Assembly (NCBI GenBank): GCA_934668285.1
Contig: CAKUNB010000116.1
Span: 1-5,575 of the forward strand
Reading direction: 5' to 3'
DNA length: 5,575 nt
From: an uncultured Oscillospiraceae bacterium
GTDB taxonomy: Bacteria; Bacillota; Clostridia; Oscillospirales; Oscillospiraceae
Below the pieces are notes generated by a model, which saw only the letters and a list, made by a program, of their open reading frames with translations, ran no database searches and had not been told where the DNA came from. Positions within the stretch are counted from its first letter, which is position 1; the number at the start of each line of letters is the position of its first letter. This document shows, piece after piece, positions 1 to 5,575 of this stretch. Both the position numbers and the translations under genes were made by a program.

Positions 1-184
1 GGTAACCGGCGCCTATCAGGCCGTTGACGCGGTGCGCATTGCGGAAGGTGTTGTCCAGACTGGCGTTGCCTGCGACGGTGGAGATGGCAAGCAGGTCGAT
101 CTCCTCACTGCCGTGGGCAAGCAGAATGGCAATCGCGTCGTCACAGCCGACATCGCAGTCGATCCAAACGGGGTATCTGTTCAT
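1..184 (-). CDS. Second nucleoside hydrolase (IUNH family), N-terminal fragment
   Basis: This is a partial gene: translation from the ATG at 184 stays open for 61 codons to the left edge, so most of the protein is outside the window. The product begins MNRYPVWIDCDVGCDDAIAI, which carries the metal-binding signature of inosine-uridine nucleoside hydrolases (usually DxDPGxDDA). Asp11, Asp15 and Asp16 are the expected Ca2+ ligands and water-activating residues. The signature is followed by LLAHG, EIDLLAISTVAGN and an RNAHR stretch, all typical of the family. The usual Pro of the signature is Val here. The family hydrolyses the N-glycosidic bond of ribonucleosides to base plus ribose in the cytoplasm. 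The start overlaps the stop of the upstream hydrolase by 4 bp (ATGA), with a GGGGAGGG ribosome binding site 6 nt upstream inside that gene. The fragment looks closer to the Crithidia IU-NH type than to RihA, so it is probably not a recent copy of its neighbour. Substrate preference cannot be read from this fragment. Confidence 0.9.
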   Translation of the reverse strand, partial: MNRYPVWIDCDVGCDDAIAILLAHGSEEIDLLAISTVAGNASLDNTFRNAHRVNGLIGAGY

Positions 185-1122
185 TTTTTGCCCTCCCCAT
201 AGTTACGCATGGCCTCAATCATGTACGCAACGAACCGCTCGCGGTCGACGCCCATCACGCAGGTCGCGTTCGGCGCATGGCCGGTGACGCCGAACTGGTC
301 GGCGACGGTCGCGCCGCGGCAATACTCGCCCTCCGTCTCAATGGCGACATAGTAATCCTTCGTGGTAAAAATTTCCGGATGCCACAAGGTCATGACGGCG
401 CAGGGATCGTGCATCGGCGCGCCCTCGTAGCCGAGCTTACGGTGGAAAATGTAGAAGAATTCCAGCCACTGCGCGACAATATCGGTGACGGGATTGCCGA
501 TTGCGGCAACTTTTTCAAAGTCCTCGGGAAGAATCAGCGCCTTTTCGGTCACGTCGAGGCCGGACATCAGAATCGGGATGCCGGACTCAAAGACGATCTT
601 TGCCGCCTCCGGATCGACGAGAATGTTGAACTCCGCAGCGGGCGTCCAGTTGCCGTACTGCACGCCGCCGCCCATCAGCGAAATGCGGCGGATTCTGGGC
701 TTCAGCTCCGGATGTGCCAGCAGGAGCGTGGCGATGTTGGTCAGCGGGCCGGTCGGAATGATCGTGACCGGCTCGTCAGCCCCGCGCAGCACCTTGGCCA
801 TCAGCTCACAGGCAGAGAGCGGCGAGAGCTGCATGGCAGGCTCCGGCAGCGGCGGGCCGTCCAGCCCGGATTCGCCGTGGACGCTGGGCGCGTCCATGAC
901 GGGGCTGAGCAGCGGCTTCGGGCGGCCCTTTGCAATAGGCGCGTTCAGCCCGATCAGCGTGCAGACACGCAGCGCGTTATAGGTCGTTTTTTCAATGCCG
1001 CCGTTGCCGGCGGAGGAGGTGACGGCGAGAATGTCGAAAACGCCGCAGGCGTTGGCGATGGTCCAGGCAATCGCGTCATCGTGCCCGGGATCACCGTCGA
1101 GAATGATCGGAATCTTTTTCAT
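181..1122 (-). CDS. rihA: RihA-like ribonucleoside hydrolase (pyrimidine-preferring type)
   Basis: A complete 313-residue nucleoside hydrolase, close to the usual length of about 310. It should hydrolyse ribonucleosides, cytidine and uridine by homology, to base and ribose in the cytoplasm. The N-terminal signature DGDPGHDDA (residues 9-17) supplies Asp11, Asp15 and Asp16. SSAGN follows, with Asn40. VHGESGLDGP (81-90) carries His82, and PTGPLTN (123-129) carries the Thr124 that completes the metal site. GNWTPAAEFNILVDPEAA (157-174) has the Glu164/Asn166 ribose contacts, and GAPMHDPC (234-241) has His238 and the metal ligand Asp239. The His82/His238 pair and the VHGESGLDGP and GNWTPAAEFNI blocks match my recollection of E. 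coli RihA/RihB, the pyrimidine-specific group, rather than RihC. No catalytic residue appears to be missing. The ATG at 1122 has a GAGG 6 nt upstream (1129-1132) and lies 25 bp after the stop of the second permease. The gene overlaps the next hydrolase by 4 bp. The family assignment is firm; the symbol and substrate preference rest on homology. Confidence 0.93.
   Translation of the reverse strand: MKKIPIILDGDPGHDDAIAWTIANACGVFDILAVTSSAGNGGIEKTTYNALRVCTLIGLNAPIAKGRPKPLLSPVMDAPSVHGESGLDGPPLPEPAMQLSPLSACELMAKVLRGADEPVTIIPTGPLTNIATLLLAHPELKPRIRRISLMGGGVQYGNWTPAAEFNILVDPEAAKIVFESGIPILMSGLDVTEKALILPEDFEKVAAIGNPVTDIVAQWLEFFYIFHRKLGYEGAPMHDPCAVMTLWHPEIFTTKDYYVAIETEGEYCRGATVADQFGVTGHAPNATCVMGVDRERFVAYMIEAMRNYGEGKK
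191..198 (-). promoter_or_regulatory. Shine-Dalgarno for the second hydrolase, inside the first hydrolase gene
   Basis: GGGGAGGG on the minus strand, 6 nt from the ATG at 184. It is embedded in the last codons of the RihA-like gene (Gly-Glu-Gly region) and supports the ATGA-overlapping start. Confidence 0.8.
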
Positions 1123-1128
1123 AAGGTA

Positions 1129-1132
1129 CCTC
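1129..1132 (-). promoter_or_regulatory. Shine-Dalgarno for the RihA-like hydrolase
   Basis: GAGG on the minus strand, 6 nt from the ATG at 1122, in the 25-bp gap after the second permease. It is a shorter match than those of the transporter genes. The gap shows no hairpin or promoter, so the hydrolase is probably read from the same transcript. Confidence 0.65.
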
Positions 1133-1147
1133 GGAATACGGAAGAGA

Positions 1148-2122
1148 TCAGCCCTTCTTTGCGGCGGCCAGCCTTGCGCCCGCGTGATTGCGGCGGGAGC
1201 GCTTGAGCCGGGTCAGGGCGAAGATCAGCAGGCCGATGATGGTAACGGCGTAGGGAATCGGGGAGGCAAGGTTGGAATCCAGACCGAGCGCGGAGAACTT
1301 GATGCCCAGCGCCTGCGCAAAGCCGAAGACCAGCGCCGACAGCATGCCGCCGAGGCATTCGCCCGCGCCCATTGCCTGCGCGGCCAGCGCGATAAAGCCG
1401 CGGCCGGCGACCATATCCTGCGACCAGCCCTGCGCGTAAGACATGGACATAAACGCACCGCCGAAGCCCGCCATCAGGCCGGAGAAGGCGATGGCGATAA
1501 ACTTGATTTTCAGCACCGAAACACCGACAGAGGAGGCGGCGTTGGAGTTCTCGCCGACGGCGCGGATATTCAGGCCGAGGCTCGTCTTGTAGAGCATAAT
1601 CGAGGTCAGCAGGACGAGCAGGAAGGCAAGGTAGGTCAGCAGGCTGTGGCCGGAGAGAACCTTACCGAGGAAGGGAATTTTGTCAATCAGCGGGATCTGC
1701 AGATTCGGAATCGTAAGCTCCGAGGTGATCAGACCGGTGGTGGAGGCGGCAGCTTTGCCCTCGGTGAGGGAGGTGATGACCTTGCACAGGAAGAGCGTGC
1801 CGCCGGAGCCCATCATATTGACGGCGATGCCGACCATGGTAATGTCGGTTTTCAGCCGGAAGGCAAAGAAGCCCATCAGCAGCGCCAGCAGCACGCCGAC
1901 CACCAGCGCGGCGAGAAGTCCGAACAGCCAGCTGCCGGCATAGTAGGAAACGAGGGAGCCTGCCAGCGCGGAGAACATCATCAGGCCCTCCAGACCGATG
2001 TTGCAGAAGCCGGCCTTTTCCACGACGATAGCGCCGAGCGTTGCAAAGATGATCGGCGCGGAGATGCGGATGATGGAGAAGAAAAACTCCGGTGTCAGGA
2101 GCATGTTGAAGAAGTTAGACAT
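1148..2122 (-). CDS. Nucleoside ABC transporter, second permease subunit (NupQ/RnsD type)
   Basis: A 324-residue integral membrane permease of the BPD_transp_2 family, one half of the channel for a BMP-type nucleoside importer. About eight hydrophobic segments are visible, near residues 12-34, 45-63, 66-89, 95-115, 158-177, 206-227, 245-275 and 288-304. Family marks are NIGLEGLM (41-48), RAVGENSNAASSVGV (187-201), which is the cytoplasmic coupling-loop region expected to contact the ATPase, and GRGFIALAA (240-248). The tail after about 305 is short and basic, consistent with a cytoplasmic C-terminus. The ATG at 2122 is supported by AAGGAGG at 2131-2137, 8 nt upstream. The start lies inside the end of the first permease gene (8-bp overlap, ATGTCTAA), so translation is probably coupled. 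It differs clearly from the other permease in length and in its motifs, so the channel is a heterodimer. Branched-chain amino acid and sugar permeases share the fold, but the neighbouring BMP protein and hydrolases favour nucleosides. Confidence 0.93.
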   Translation of the reverse strand: MSNFFNMLLTPEFFFSIIRISAPIIFATLGAIVVEKAGFCNIGLEGLMMFSALAGSLVSYYAGSWLFGLLAALVVGVLLALLMGFFAFRLKTDITMVGIAVNMMGSGGTLFLCKVITSLTEGKAAASTTGLITSELTIPNLQIPLIDKIPFLGKVLSGHSLLTYLAFLLVLLTSIMLYKTSLGLNIRAVGENSNAASSVGVSVLKIKFIAIAFSGLMAGFGGAFMSMSYAQGWSQDMVAGRGFIALAAQAMGAGECLGGMLSALVFGFAQALGIKFSALGLDSNLASPIPYAVTIIGLLIFALTRLKRSRRNHAGARLAAAKKG

Positions 2123-3263
2123 TCTGAATTCCTCCTTCTGCGTTTTTGTGCTGCAATTCCTCCTGCGCAGACTTCACGACGAGCCGCTGACGGTATTTCG
2201 AAAGGAACTGCTCGGCGGAGAAGAAGAGGAAGACGACGCCCTGGATGATATCGATCAGCTGGGCGGGGACGTTTGCGTAGGTGGCCATCAGGTCGCAGCC
2301 CTTGGTCAGATAGGCCATGAAGAAGGCGGCCAATGGTACGTAGAACGGATTATTGCCTGCCAGAATGGCGATGGTAACGCCGGTCCAGCCGTAGCCGGGG
2401 AGGGACTTCCAGTTGAAGTTGGTGTAACGGCCGAGCACCTCAATGCCGCCGCCCATACCGGCGAGCAGACCGCCGACGACCTGGCTCAGGACGATAACTG
2501 TGCCGACCTTAATGCCGGAATACTTGGAGAAGGCCTGATTGATACCGATCATGCGGATGGCATAGCCCCAGCGCGTGCGGAACATGAACAGACCGCACAG
2601 CACAACGACGATCAGCGCAATGATGAAGCCCCAGGAGAGCTTAGAGCCGTTGTCAACCAGCGGTGCAATGGTGGCGCTGCCCTGGAATTCGTAGGTCTGA
2701 ATCTGGCCCTTGGACTTGTCCGAGAGATAAGTATTCATCAGGAACTTGATGATGTACATGACGACGTAGTTGAGCATCAGCGAGCAGACCATTTCACTGA
2801 CGCCGAGCTTCGTTTTCAGCAGCGCGGGAATCAGCATCAGCGCAGCAACAACAATTGCCGCGAAGAGCACCGCGAGAATGGGGTGCAGACCGGCGGGCAC
2901 GGCAATGTAGATGGCCACCATGGAGGCGGCGAAGGCGCCGAGCATGATGCCGCCCTCTGCGCCGAGGTTAAACTGGTTGGCCGAGAACATGACGCAGACG
3001 GCAAGGCCGGTAAAGATGATGGGAAGCATCGAGGAAAGAATATCCGTCAGCCGCTTGAATTCAAAGGTGGTGCCGCCCTTTCCCATGCGGAACAGCGGGC
3101 CGAGGAGCATCTGCTTGAGCGCGGAGCCGGTTGCTGCGAGCTTGCTGCCGAAGGAATCGCCCTCGGAGCTGATAAAGATCAGAACCATTGCCACCAGCAT
3201 TGCGATCATAATCGCAACAAAGCCGCGGACAAGGGTAAAAATCAGCTGTCTTTTTTTAGTCAT
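2115..3263 (-). CDS. Nucleoside ABC transporter, first permease subunit (NupP/RnsC type)
   Basis: A 382-residue BPD_transp_2-family permease, the longer partner of the channel heterodimer. A first hydrophobic segment (about 8-31) is followed by a polar stretch (about 32-72) likely to lie outside the membrane. Further segments lie near 75-93, 105-121, 127-149, 155-177, 211-228, 252-273, 293-315 and 336-352. Family marks are NQFNLGAEGGIMLGAFAA (96-113), the RMIGINQAFSKYSGI block (237-251), the expected ATPase-coupling loop, and GAGNNP-like LAGNNP (301-306). A polar loop of roughly 30 residues (about 180-209) separates two membrane segments. The C-terminal 25 or so residues are charged and probably cytoplasmic. 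The ATG at 3263 has AGGAGGG at 3270-3276, 6 nt upstream. It starts inside the ATPase gene's end (8-bp overlap, ATGACTAA) and ends inside the start of the second permease. Family assignment is firm; the exact substrate is inferred from context. Confidence 0.93.
   Translation of the reverse strand: MTKKRQLIFTLVRGFVAIMIAMLVAMVLIFISSEGDSFGSKLAATGSALKQMLLGPLFRMGKGGTTFEFKRLTDILSSMLPIIFTGLAVCVMFSANQFNLGAEGGIMLGAFAASMVAIYIAVPAGLHPILAVLFAAIVVAALMLIPALLKTKLGVSEMVCSLMLNYVVMYIIKFLMNTYLSDKSKGQIQTYEFQGSATIAPLVDNGSKLSWGFIIALIVVVLCGLFMFRTRWGYAIRMIGINQAFSKYSGIKVGTVIVLSQVVGGLLAGMGGGIEVLGRYTNFNWKSLPGYGWTGVTIAILAGNNPFYVPLAAFFMAYLTKGCDLMATYANVPAQLIDIIQGVVFLFFSAEQFLSKYRQRLVVKSAQEELQHKNAEGGIQNV
2131..2137 (-). promoter_or_regulatory. 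Shine-Dalgarno for the second permease, inside the first permease gene
   Basis: AAGGAGG on the minus strand, 8 nt from the ATG at 2122. It lies within the 3' end of the first permease gene and supports the overlapping start. Confidence 0.85.
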
Positions 3264-4842
3264 GACATACCCTCCTGATTTGTTCCTCGTCCTGATGCTT
3301 CAGACCGAGCATGTATTCGCCCATGACCTCATCGGTCAGCGTTGAGGTGTCCTCAAAATAGGCGGCGATCTTGCCGTTGTGCATGACGATCAGGTTATCG
3401 GAAAGCTCCATGACCTCGTTGAGATCGGCAGACACCAGCAAAACGGCAATGCCGGAGCGGGACAGCTCCACCAGTTTCTTGCGGATGAATTCCGTTGCGC
3501 CGACGTCGATGCCGCGGGTGGGCTGGTCGGCGATAATCAGCACAGGGTCGTTCGAGAATTCCCGCGCGACGACGACCTTCTGAATGTTACCGCCGGAAAG
3601 CATGGCGACCTTCTGCTGGCGGGACTTGCACAGCACGGTGTAGTCCTTGATGAGCCGGTCGGCCTCTGCGTGGATGGCCTTCATATTGAACAGCGGGCCT
3701 TTGTTGAAGCGCTTCTTTGTGCTGCGGTCAGAGATCAGGTTTTCCTCAATCGAGGCTGCGCCTGCAATGCCGTAGAGCATACGGTCCTCGGGAACCAGCG
3801 ACACGCCAAGCTCGCGGATTTTCTGCTGCGAAAGCCGCTGAATGTCCTCACCGTTGACGGTAATTCTGCCGCTGTCGGGCGTGTTGAAATGGAAGAGCAT
3901 ATCGACCAGCTCCTTCTGGCCGTTGCCCTCCACGCCCGCGACGCCGAGGATTTCGCCCTTGCGAACGTCAAAGGAAAGCTTGTCGAGCATCTTCTTACCC
4001 CAGACGTTGACATATTCCAGATCCCGCACGGAAAGCACGGTATCGGTGGGCACTGCGGTGTCCTTTTCAACGCTCAGCACAACGTCGCGGCCGACCATCA
4101 GGCGGGAAATATCCTGCTTGGTCACATCGCAGGTGTTATATACGCCCATGCTTCTGCCGTTGCGCATGATGGTCAGGCGGTCGGTGATCTCCATGATCTC
4201 GTCGAGCTTATGGGAAATAAAGACGATGGTGTAGCCCTGATTTTTCAGGTGAATCAGCTCGCGGAACAGCTCGGCGGTCTCCTGCGAGGTCAGAACGGCA
4301 GTCGGCTCGTCGAGAATCAGAATCTTCGCGCCGCGCACCAGCGCCTTGAGAATTTCGACCTTCTGCTTCATGCCGACGGGGATATCTGCAACCTTGGCCT
4401 CGGGGTCCACGGCAAGGTTGTACTTTTCGGCGTATTCGCGGGTGATCTGGATGGCCTTGTCCTTGTCAATGAAGATGCCGGATTTCTTCGGCACCATGCC
4501 GAGCACAACGTTTTCGGCGACGCTCAGACTGGGAACGAGCATGAAGTGCTGGTGCACCATGCCGATCCCGTGGGAAATGGCGACGGAGGGGGAGGTGAGC
4601 GTCAGCTTTTCGCCGTGCACGATGATCTCACCCTCGGTCGGCTGCTCCAGACCGAACAGCATTTTCATCAGTGTGGATTTGCCGGCGCCGTTCTCGCCCA
4701 TAAGCGCGTGGATTTCACCCTCACGGAGGTTAAAGTTCACGCCCTGGCTGGCGGCAACGCCGTTGGGATAAACCTTGGTGATATTTACCATCTGAACGAC
4801 GTATTTCTCGCCCTCGAGAATGGCCTGCTTCACATCAGGCAT
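3256..4842 (-). CDS. Nucleoside ABC transporter, double-domain ATP-binding subunit (NupO/RnsB type)
   Basis: A 528-residue cytoplasmic ATPase with two fused nucleotide-binding domains, the usual architecture and length for BMP-type nucleoside and CUT2 sugar importers. The N-terminal domain has Walker A GENGAGKST (49-57), Q-loop Gln98 in HQHF, a signature region reading VGMKQ (156-160), Walker B LILDEP (175-180), and the switch histidine His211 in FISHKL. The C-terminal domain has GVEGNGQKE (303-311) where Walker A should be, without the Lys-Ser/Thr, but a canonical signature LSGGN (415-419). Its Walker B region is IIADQPTRGID (436-446), with Gln440 in place of the catalytic Glu, and the switch position in LVSADL is Ala472. 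One composite ATP site is therefore probably catalytic and the other degenerate, as I recall for this family. VGMKQ in place of LSGGQ also fits the nucleoside branch. The ATG at 4842 has AAGGAGG at 4852-4858, 9 nt upstream. It opens the coupled gene block and overlaps the first permease by 8 bp. Sugar transport (RbsA-like) is the alternative but fits the context less well. Confidence 0.95.
   Translation of the reverse strand: MPDVKQAILEGEKYVVQMVNITKVYPNGVAASQGVNFNLREGEIHALMGENGAGKSTLMKMLFGLEQPTEGEIIVHGEKLTLTSPSVAISHGIGMVHQHFMLVPSLSVAENVVLGMVPKKSGIFIDKDKAIQITREYAEKYNLAVDPEAKVADIPVGMKQKVEILKALVRGAKILILDEPTAVLTSQETAELFRELIHLKNQGYTIVFISHKLDEIMEITDRLTIMRNGRSMGVYNTCDVTKQDISRLMVGRDVVLSVEKDTAVPTDTVLSVRDLEYVNVWGKKMLDKLSFDVRKGEILGVAGVEGNGQKELVDMLFHFNTPDSGRITVNGEDIQRLSQQKIRELGVSLVPEDRMLYGIAGAASIEENLISDRSTKKRFNKGPLFNMKAIHAEADRLIKDYTVLCKSRQQKVAMLSGGNIQKVVVAREFSNDPVLIIADQPTRGIDVGATEFIRKKLVELSRSGIAVLLVSADLNEVMELSDNLIVMHNGKIAAYFEDTSTLTDEVMGEYMLGLKHQDEEQIRRVCHD
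3270..3276 (-). promoter_or_regulatory. Shine-Dalgarno for the first permease, inside the ATPase gene
   Basis: AGGAGGG on the minus strand, 6 nt from the ATG at 3263. It lies in the last codons of the ATPase gene, so a ribosome finishing the ATPase covers it. This supports the 8-bp overlapping start. Confidence 0.85.
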
Positions 4843-4851
4843 AGGTGGTAT

Positions 4852-4858
4852 CCTCCTT
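4852..4858 (-). promoter_or_regulatory. Shine-Dalgarno for the ATPase gene
   Basis: AAGGAGG on the minus strand, 9 nt from the ATG at 4842. It fixes the ATPase start. Confidence 0.85.
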
Positions 4859-4877
4859 TTTCTGCAATGGATTACAT

Positions 4878-4892
4878 TATTATACTATAATA
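4878..4892. repeat. Perfect 15-bp AT-only palindrome overlapping the -10 box
   Basis: The plus strand reads TATTATA-C-TATAATA: two 7-bp half-sites that are exact reverse complements around a single central base. It contains a TATAAT on each strand. Its position over the candidate -10 element would suit an operator for a dimeric regulator. An AT-only palindrome is also what a promoter-like region can produce by chance, so the function is unknown. Confidence 0.5.
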
Positions 4893-4907
4893 GTCGGGAA
4901 AAGAAAA
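4879..4907 (-). promoter_or_regulatory. Candidate promoter for the ATPase-permease-hydrolase block
   Basis: A perfect TATAAT lies at 4879-4884 on the minus strand, about 37 nt upstream of the ATPase start codon, in the AT-rich gap downstream of the hairpin. At 17-bp spacing the -35 hexamer would be TTTTCT (4902-4907), only a weak match to TTGACA, and there is no TGn extension. A perfect TTGACA exists at 4915-4920 but sits 30 bp from the TATAAT and 22 bp from the overlapping TATTAT (4887-4892), both too far for a normal sigma-70/SigA promoter. A secondary internal promoter is plausible, perhaps needing an activator, but it is not proven. Confidence 0.4.
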
Positions 4908-4936
4908 GTGCTTTTGTCAATTTTAACCAAAGAAAA

Positions 4937-4980
4937 ACAAAAAAACTGCAAATAAAGAGGCGGCCGAAGCCGCCTCTTTT
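4937..4980 (-). terminator. Intrinsic terminator or attenuator after the binding-protein gene
   Basis: A perfect 11-bp inverted repeat occupies 4954-4964 and 4969-4979. On the minus-strand RNA it reads AAAGAGGCGGC, loop UUCG, GCCGCCUCUUU. The loop is closed by C-G, giving the unusually stable C(UUCG)G tetraloop, and the stem core is very GC-rich. It begins 14 nt after the binding-protein stop codon. The stem ends in UUU, is followed by AUUUGCAG, and then by T7 and T5 runs (4939-4945 and 4933-4937). The uninterrupted U-run therefore starts 8 nt late, so termination may be incomplete. That fits a stem-loop that trims read-through into the ATPase and protects the 3' end of the binding-protein mRNA. 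Confidence 0.85.
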
Positions 4981-4993
4981 AAAATAGCAGAAC

Positions 4994-5575
4994 TTACGGA
5001 CGAACCTTGTCGCGCAGCTCGACGGCCAGATCGGCGCCGCCCTCAGCCAGAGCGGAGTCAACGACGACTTCGCCGGAGAGGATCTTTTCCTGCGCGGCCG
5101 CAACCGCGGCCTGCGTTTCGGCAGAGGCGACCTTGACGAAGTTCTTGTCCGTCACGATGCCAACACCGCCCTCAGCGATGCCGAGGTTGATTTCGGTGCC
5201 CCAGAAGGTCTTGCCGGCATCCCACTGATCAAAGAACCATACGAGCGAATCGCCAATGTTCTTCAGACCGGAGGTCAGGGTGATAGCAGCCAGGTCGGGG
5301 GAGAAGGTCAGCTCCTGGTCGGAGTCAACGCCGATGAACCATGCCTTGCCGGTTTCCAGAGCAGCCTCAGCCGCGCCGTTGCCTGCATTGCCCGCGACGC
5401 CCCAGATGATGTCGCAGCCGTTGTCGTTGATCATGGAGATACCGTATTCCTTCGCAATGGCGGTATCAACGTAGTCGTTGGTGTAGCGGGTGTCGACCTT
5501 GATGTCGGGGTTGACGGACTGAGCGCCTTCGATGAAGCCGATCAGGAAGTCATTGATAACGGGGGAATCAACGCC
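4994..5575 (-). CDS. BMP/PnrA-family nucleoside-binding lipoprotein, C-terminal part
   Basis: The frame is open from the right edge to the TAA at 4994-4996 and gives 193 residues, roughly the C-terminal half of a family that is usually about 350 residues. The start, signal peptide and lipobox lie outside the window. The first visible residues are GVDSPVINDFLIGFIEGAQ. Next come KVDTRYTNDYVDT and a hydrophobic strand before GVAGNAGNGAAEAA (the glycine-rich region of the family). WFIGVDSDQ (fragment residues about 79-87) follows, then LTSGLKNIGDSLVWFFDQW and EGGVGIV. GVDSDQ is a hallmark of the BMP family, whose PnrA members bind nucleosides, with the Asp of this motif near the ribose. An ATG at 5434 falls inside conserved sequence and is not the start. 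The protein would be anchored outside the membrane and deliver ligand to the downstream permeases. The gene is separated from the ATPase by 151 bp containing a terminator-like hairpin. Confidence 0.93.
   Translation of the reverse strand, partial: GVDSPVINDFLIGFIEGAQSVNPDIKVDTRYTNDYVDTAIAKEYGISMINDNGCDIIWGVAGNAGNGAAEAALETGKAWFIGVDSDQELTFSPDLAAITLTSGLKNIGDSLVWFFDQWDAGKTFWGTEINLGIAEGGVGIVTDKNFVKVASAETQAAVAAAQEKILSGEVVVDSALAEGGADLAVELRDKVRP

Noticed and set aside
1123..1147. Promoter or terminator between the second permease and the RihA-like hydrolase
   Set aside because: The gap is only 25 bp. It contains the ribosome binding site and a GGTACC, with no hairpin-plus-U-run and no -10/-35 pair.
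3735..4070. Minus-strand 111-codon frame inside the ATPase gene
   Set aside because: It is an out-of-frame shadow of the ATPase, with an Arg/Ser/Ala-rich composition and no family motif.
277..4890. Very long plus-strand open frames (277-1206, 995-2248, 1998-3278 and 3379-4890; 309 to 503 codons)
   Set aside because: All lie antisense to genes with clear family motifs on the minus strand. Their products are low in hydrophobic order and rich in His, Gln, Asp, Gly and Ala, with no recognisable domain. They arise because the minus-strand genes rarely use codons that give stops in the opposite frame.
4915..4920. Perfect TTGACA as the -35 box of a standard promoter
   Set aside because: The nearest -10-like hexamers are 22 and 30 bp away, outside normal SigA spacing. 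It is kept only as part of the regulatory finding.
4946..4990. Outer CTGC/GCAG pairing that would extend the terminator stem
   Set aside because: It is only 4 bp and is separated from the main stem by unpaired A/T bases on both sides. It is too weak to claim.
4843..4993. A riboswitch upstream of the ATPase gene
   Set aside because: After the terminator hairpin and the candidate -10, fewer than about 40 nt remain before the start codon, and I see no purine-riboswitch core. A riboswitch, if any, would be upstream of the binding-protein gene, outside the window.
4994..5434. ATG at 5434 as the start of a short 146-residue protein
   Set aside because: The frame continues upstream to the window edge with conserved BMP-family sequence, so this Met is internal.
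1..5575. An undescribed system such as a defence island, CRISPR array, retron, mobile element or non-coding RNA
   Set aside because: Every coding stretch belongs to a recognised nucleoside transport or hydrolase family. There are no direct-repeat arrays, terminal repeats, transposase or integrase genes, and no unexplained gap longer than 151 bp.

Overview
This window holds most of one minus-strand operon for taking up nucleosides and breaking them down. Transcription runs from high to low coordinates. In that order the genes are: the C-terminal part of a BMP/PnrA-family substrate-binding protein (cut by the right edge), a double-domain ABC ATPase, two different BPD_transp_2-type permeases, a complete RihA-like nucleoside hydrolase, and the first 61 codons of a second nucleoside hydrolase (cut by the left edge). 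The transporter has the composition and order of the Bacillus NupNOPQ and Streptococcus RnsABCD systems.

Layout: 4994-5575 is the binding protein. 4843-4993 is the only real intergenic gap. It holds a strong hairpin with a C(UUCG)G loop just after the binding-protein stop, then AT-rich DNA with a TATAAT box inside a perfect 15-bp palindrome, then a Shine-Dalgarno. 3256-4842 is the ATPase, 2115-3263 and 1148-2122 are the permeases, 181-1122 is the first hydrolase, and 1-184 is the start of the second. Both transporter junctions overlap by 8 bp and the hydrolase-hydrolase junction overlaps by 4 bp (ATGA). The permease-hydrolase junction has a 25-bp gap. Every complete gene has a good Shine-Dalgarno, so the five downstream genes look like one translationally coupled unit.

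Inferred function: the lipoprotein captures a nucleoside outside the membrane, the two permeases form the channel, and the ATPase drives import. The hydrolases then cleave the N-glycosidic bond in the cytoplasm, giving free base for salvage and ribose for carbon. The hairpin after the binding-protein gene probably keeps that protein more abundant than the membrane complex, as is common in ABC import operons.

Organism: the strong AGGAGG-type ribosome binding sites, BMP-type transporter, tight packing and fairly high GC suggest a GC-rich member of the Firmicutes/Clostridia (for example the Oscillospirales). This is inference only; no taxonomic marker gene is present. I see no mobile element, CRISPR array, tRNA, rRNA or defence gene, and nothing that looks like an undescribed system. 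The points most worth a second look are the two unlike hydrolases behind one transporter and the regulatory layout of the 151-bp gap.
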